Origin: Anagrus nilaparvatae
Lineage: Eukaryota; Arthropoda; Insecta; Hymenoptera; Mymaridae
Direction: 5' to 3'
Length of the DNA: 64,000 nucleotides
Assembly: GCA_022575985.1 (NCBI GenBank)
Contig: JAKSXM010000036.1
Coordinates: forward strand, 806,001-870,000
Each line of letters starts with the position of its first letter. Position 1 is the stretch's first letter. A program made the translations under genes and the position numbers. Of this stretch, positions 59,629 through 64,000 are shown piece by piece. The notes below the pieces were generated by a model. It was not told where the DNA came from. It saw only the letters and a list, made by a program, of their open reading frames with translations, and made no database searches.

Positions 59629-62600
59629 TTAACAAATAGAAAAATTTTTTAATAGAAAAATTCTTTTAAAGTAAAAACTGTAATTTATGTTTTGTTTAAT
59701 TAAATAATAAAGTTAATTTTATGTAAATACAATTTTAAAAAAGAGTTTGCTTTTTTTCAAATCAATCTAGGATATCTCTCAATTATCAAATGACCTAGTC
59801 TAATTTTTCATTTTATTTATTTACAAGATATATTTCATTATTTATAAAAAATTACGAAATGTCGAAATGATATTTTTTTAAATGTAGAACTAGAAAATCT
59901 TAAATTTAAAAAAAAACTCAAAAAAAAGCTTTGTGAACTATTTTAAAAATTTGATAATAAGATTCGTTCTAGTAAATTAGACCTAATATTTTTAATTGAA
60001 CTTTTATCGTAGGAATCTAAAAAATACCACCGAAATTTGATTTACAAAGAAAAGAAAAAATTTTCATTGAGGAATTTCATTTTTAAATTTTATTTGTTTT
60101 TTTATCATTTATGAATGATATTACGTTAAAATTCTTTAATTCTCTAGACTGATTAAATAAATGGTTTGATACGATCAATGATAAAATGTTAAATTTTTAA
60201 TTTTAAAAATTTTAACTTGCCTCAACTGAATTTTTTTTCAGTATAGCTACAAGTATTAATTATCATTATTATCATAAAAATTAAAAAAAGTAAAAAAAAA
60301 TAAATGAATTTAAATAAATAATTAAATTATTTACTTTTGTAGTCTAAAATAGAGCATATTATTTAATTATATAGATCCATGCTACCGATTAATGAACATC
60401 AGCTAACCGGTTATATTTCTGTATTTGCAAAAGTAAGTTACTATACAATTATTTACGCAAATATATTCATTTAAAAAAAAAAAAACTGCAATGGCATGAA
60501 AACCCGAATAATTTTTTATTTTCTTATTCTTACTGATACAAGGTTAGTCCACAGTTTCTGAATTTTTGAATGGACAATATTTAGGAGTATTTATTGGGTT
60601 ATTTTCCAAATAATGCATTATCTAGAAGTCAGAAACGCTTGCAGATATAAAGGGTAAAGAATTTCTGAACTATAGAAGCATATTAAAAATTTTCAGACCT
60701 ATAGAACCCATGAATCAAAAAATTGTTATTTTAGCAGCAATTTAAAATTTCTCCATTTTGGGCTAAAAATTGAAGACTGTAGTTTACGCGGCTTGATAGG
60801 AGGCATTTAAGCAAATAATACATTTTTTGAATTGAAAATTTTTTGACTCAATCGCAAGGAGGCAGCATTATTTAAAAAGTAATCTAATCATCTCTCATCT
60901 CCCCCAAGAATTCATTTAACGTGGTTTTAGGAGACAAAGACCTATTCGATTGGACAAACATTTTCTATAATATTTTTTGGGACCTAAAATACTGATTTTC
61001 ACATCTTTCCAAAATGCAGTGAACTCCCCTTACCAGTTGAAAGTTTAACCAAAAACTGTATAAGTTAAAATAAAATCTTCAACAAAAAAAAATAAAGAAA
61101 TTATGAATGAAAAATAAAGTAATATCAATAATTCATTAATTGATTTCAATTTAAAATAAAAATTTATAATTATCAGATATAAATAATCTCCTTCTACACG
61201 GTACAAAAAAATATGCATGCTGCCTTGTAATATGTTAGGCAAAATAATATATAAATCACGTGTGAATGTAAAAGATAAAGCATTCTTAAATATTTTTATT
61301 TAAAACTTTTACACGTTTTTAATAAAAATTAATCAATAAATTAAAAATTATAACTTAAAACGAGTAAAAAGAAAAATGAATAATTTTGTTATTAATTGAT
61401 AACTAACTAAATATTTTTGATACAAATTTTCTTCATACTATAAATCAAAAGAATAAGAAGCATATTTTAATCTTAATTGGTTAGCCAGAAGTCAACACTA
61501 AAGTGATAAACGTATTTATTTATACATACGAATGAAATAAAAGTAAAAAAACGAAATTCAATAAATTTAAATGCGCTTATATTTCTCTTGCAAATTCAAT
61601 CCTTTAGTGTAAATAAAATTTATGCACATATATTAAAAACTTTACATATCGAAGAAAATTTAATTATCATAACAAGATTTATGCATGGAAAAATCTCCTC
61701 TTTTCTTTGCTGGATTTAAATAGGCTTTTTTGGCCAATTACTGAATTTAATAATTTTACTTTTAGATTATGATTTAAAATTTTCAAAAAAATCATTTCTA
61801 TGAGACTGAGATTTTTTACAAAAATTTTTAAATTTTCAGTAAAGATTCCAAATTTACAAAACTTTATTGTTAGTATAAATTTACGACAAAATAGAAAATT
61901 TTACTATTTTTTTTTCGAAATTTCAAAAAAAAATTAGCAATTTTTTTGCAAAATTCTCTTGAAAATCGAGAATATTTGATTTTTTCCGTAAATTTGCGAA
62001 AGTTAGTTGAAATTAAAAAAAATTGATGATTTATTGCAGGAGTTACTTTTAACAATCTATTTTAAGAAAATTATTAATTAAAACCTAGGCAATTGCAATT
62101 TTAATTTTTAAGTTTAACACATGCACAATGAATATTACATGTATAATACATACTTGCAATTGTATATATATATATAATTACATATTTTGTATAAGGTGTC
62201 ACATATATGTATCAACTTTTTGTTCAATGAGCACGTTAAAAAGAATTCTTACTTTTTTTATTTTCAGAAAAACTCTAACATTGAATTGCATGTACATTGA
62301 ACGTGAGCATACGTGTAACCAGTAACTTAAGTTTCATATTACTGAAAAAAAACTATATTTTTATTTTATATACGTATTTAAAGTAAAACAAGAATAATAG
62401 TTTGAAATTTCCCTTAGAAATTATGAAGTATGAGGTAAAAAATAATCTTCAAAGTTTTATGTTACGTACGTTAGTTTATTTAAACAGCTAAATTTTGCAT
62501 AAATGCGATTTAATTCTAATGAACGTACTTCATATTTACTTTTACTTGAAAAAATATTATATTTTTTGTAATCCGCATACTAATTCAGATTTGTGTGGTT

Positions 62601-62849
62601 ACGATACAAAATTGCGTATTGTAACTTTAGAGTTTATTTTTTCTGAATATTTTCTTTTCTTTTTTCATGTAGTTTTTTGTTATAAAATAAACTGATGGCG
62701 TGCTTTGTAAGCGAACTACCGAAGCTTTAAGTATAAAATGACTTATTTATTTTTACAAATTTATTGAAATTTTAGTGGTCAGGTGCTTTAAGACACTGGT
62801 AAATTAATGCTTACTCACATGATGAAATCACAGGAGGTAATTTTTTGTC

Positions 62850-62960
62850 AGGGGCCGAAAAGCACGTTTTTTTCGACCGGAAAAGGCGTATTTTCTCTCC
62901 CCAATAAAGAAAAAATAGTATACAACCCTGGGCCATAAAAATGAATGCCATAAATTGCAT
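62850..62960. repeat. Partial copy of the hairpin-repeat family
   Basis: ggggccgaaaagcacg, gaaaaaatagtatacaaccc and ggccataaaaatgaatgcc match, in the same order, words at 12160-12260 and at 19229-19480. The copy lacks the closing hairpin arm. Confidence 0.5.
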
Positions 62961-64000
62961 TTTACTACACAAAAAGATACTTACAGATGGGTTGTAATCA
63001 CCGAAAAAATGAAAAATTAGTGAAATAAACTAATTGGGGAAACGTGAAGATTATCCTCTTAAAATTTAGGATAAGAAGATAAATAAAAATCACTCAATGA
63101 AATAGGTGTCGCACAGTATGAATATACAGTAGTGCATATGCTTGAAGTAGGCCATAAGCACGGAGAAAATGGCAGTATGCAAGCTGACGGCGCTGAAAAA
63201 GGAAGCACCGTATATAAGAATATCATATTGCAAGTACAAAGAAAAGGATAGTATACCAACCTTTCTTGAAGACCATGAAGAATGGTAGGTTGATAACCTG
63301 ATCAATACAAGAAGATTGAATTATAGCCGCCAAATTGTGATATAATACGATAAAAAAGAGTAGAACCATGCAGGAATGGAGTAGCTTCAAATAAAAAATA
63401 AGGCCCCGAATCACCTAACAACGTGAAGTTGTGTCTAAGTGTTTTTTGTGAAGAGGGTGGGCAAGGGCGAGTATGATAGGTCGTGAAGTTTACTATAGTT
63501 TTAACTGGTTCTAGGAAGGGCCTCAGAGAATGAAACTCTCTATAGAAAATGGGAGGTCTGCATTACCTAAAAAAAATATATTGTAAAGTGTGTTCAAAAT
63601 TAAAATCTGAATTGATGCCTTTTGCAAAACTGCAAATTTTGAAATAAATTTAAACGCTAATTCTCAAAAATGTTGAATCTTTAAAACTCCAAGTATTTAT
63701 GATCCAAAAATTATTTAAAGCTTGATTAAAAAGAAAACGATTTTCAACAAGCTCAATTCTTTACCAAAAGTAAATTTAACCTAATCCATCGAAAATTCTT
63801 TTCTAATTCAGCAAAATATAAAAATTCTAAATATTCCCAAAAATAATGTTCATCAATAAACATCATGTAAATTATTGTCTTAATATCGCAATTACAACTA
63901 TAATCCCAAACATGTAAGATTCTTATGAATTAAACACGCGTCTAATAGACAAATATGCATATATATGATTATCAGTGATTTATTAGTCAACATTTGCTAT

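Larger units (their letters stand above)
58024..64000. other. Region upstream of exon A; first Iroquois exon not found
   Basis: About 6 kb 5' of exon A. I looked on the minus strand for a start exon encoding the usual short Met-initiated peptide followed by a donor in phase 0 and saw none, so the first exon probably lies beyond 64000 and this is intron. It contains a perfect hairpin (58700-58774), a foldback MITE (59112-59628), and a partial copy of the hairpin-repeat family near 62850-62960. A stretch at about 63050-63560 is less AT-rich than its surroundings but encodes nothing I recognise. Confidence 0.6.

Overview
The window is eukaryotic nuclear DNA, very AT-rich, and almost certainly from an insect. 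One multi-exon gene runs on the minus strand: an Iroquois-complex (TALE homeobox) transcription factor of the araucan/caupolican type. Everything else is intron, flanking DNA and transposon debris. I cannot narrow the organism further. Insect origin rests on the araucan/caupolican-like N-terminal region and homeodomain flank and on the repeat landscape (TA-flanked MITEs, a tRNA SINE, a Helitron relic, a mariner relic, a LINE with AAATAAATAAAC-type tails).

Gene model, read right to left on the minus strand. Exon A (58023-57589) holds the conserved Cys-rich N-terminal motif. Exon B (46159-46026) is a short linker exon. Exon C (33429-33080) holds the complete homeodomain and an acidic tail. Exon D (20939-19867) holds the His and Gln/His tracts, the IRO box and the stop codon. 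All three junctions have GT/AG sites and compatible phases (0, 2, 1), giving 663 residues. The first coding exon with the start codon is not visible and is probably beyond position 64000. The introns are about 11.4, 12.6 and 12.1 kb. A few less AT-rich islands without obvious repeat character (about 28.2, 33.7, 40.9 and 44.2 kb) are candidate cis-regulatory elements.

1-19866 lies downstream of the gene. It holds two copies of one TA-flanked MITE (84-463, 18707-19113), a LINE reverse-transcriptase relic (2192-3370), a second LINE 3' end (3481-3645), a tRNA-derived SINE with a 16-bp target duplication (10630-11270), a large imperfect foldback (11439-12662), an element carrying a complete tRNA-like cloverleaf between perfect 38-bp inverted repeats (12888-13342), and a tandem hairpin repeat (19229-19690) just past the stop codon.

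Intron 3 (20940-33079) is the most element-rich. It contains a TA-flanked foldback MITE (21552-22076), a 2.17-kb element built of nested inverted repeats around a 25-bp tandem array (22278-24444), mariner transposase and Helitron helicase relics (25432-27066), an approximately 130-bp tandem array (29594-30175) and a foldback element with a 6-bp target duplication (31125-31564). Intron 2 holds foldbacks at 36.9-37.9 kb and 41.3-41.6 kb. Intron 1 has little beyond short inverted repeats. Upstream of exon A are a perfect 35-bp-stem hairpin (58700-58774) and a foldback MITE (59112-59628).

The strongest candidates for something not previously described are the tRNA-bearing inverted-repeat element, the nested-palindrome element and the perfect hairpin. 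Their novelty cannot be judged without database searches.
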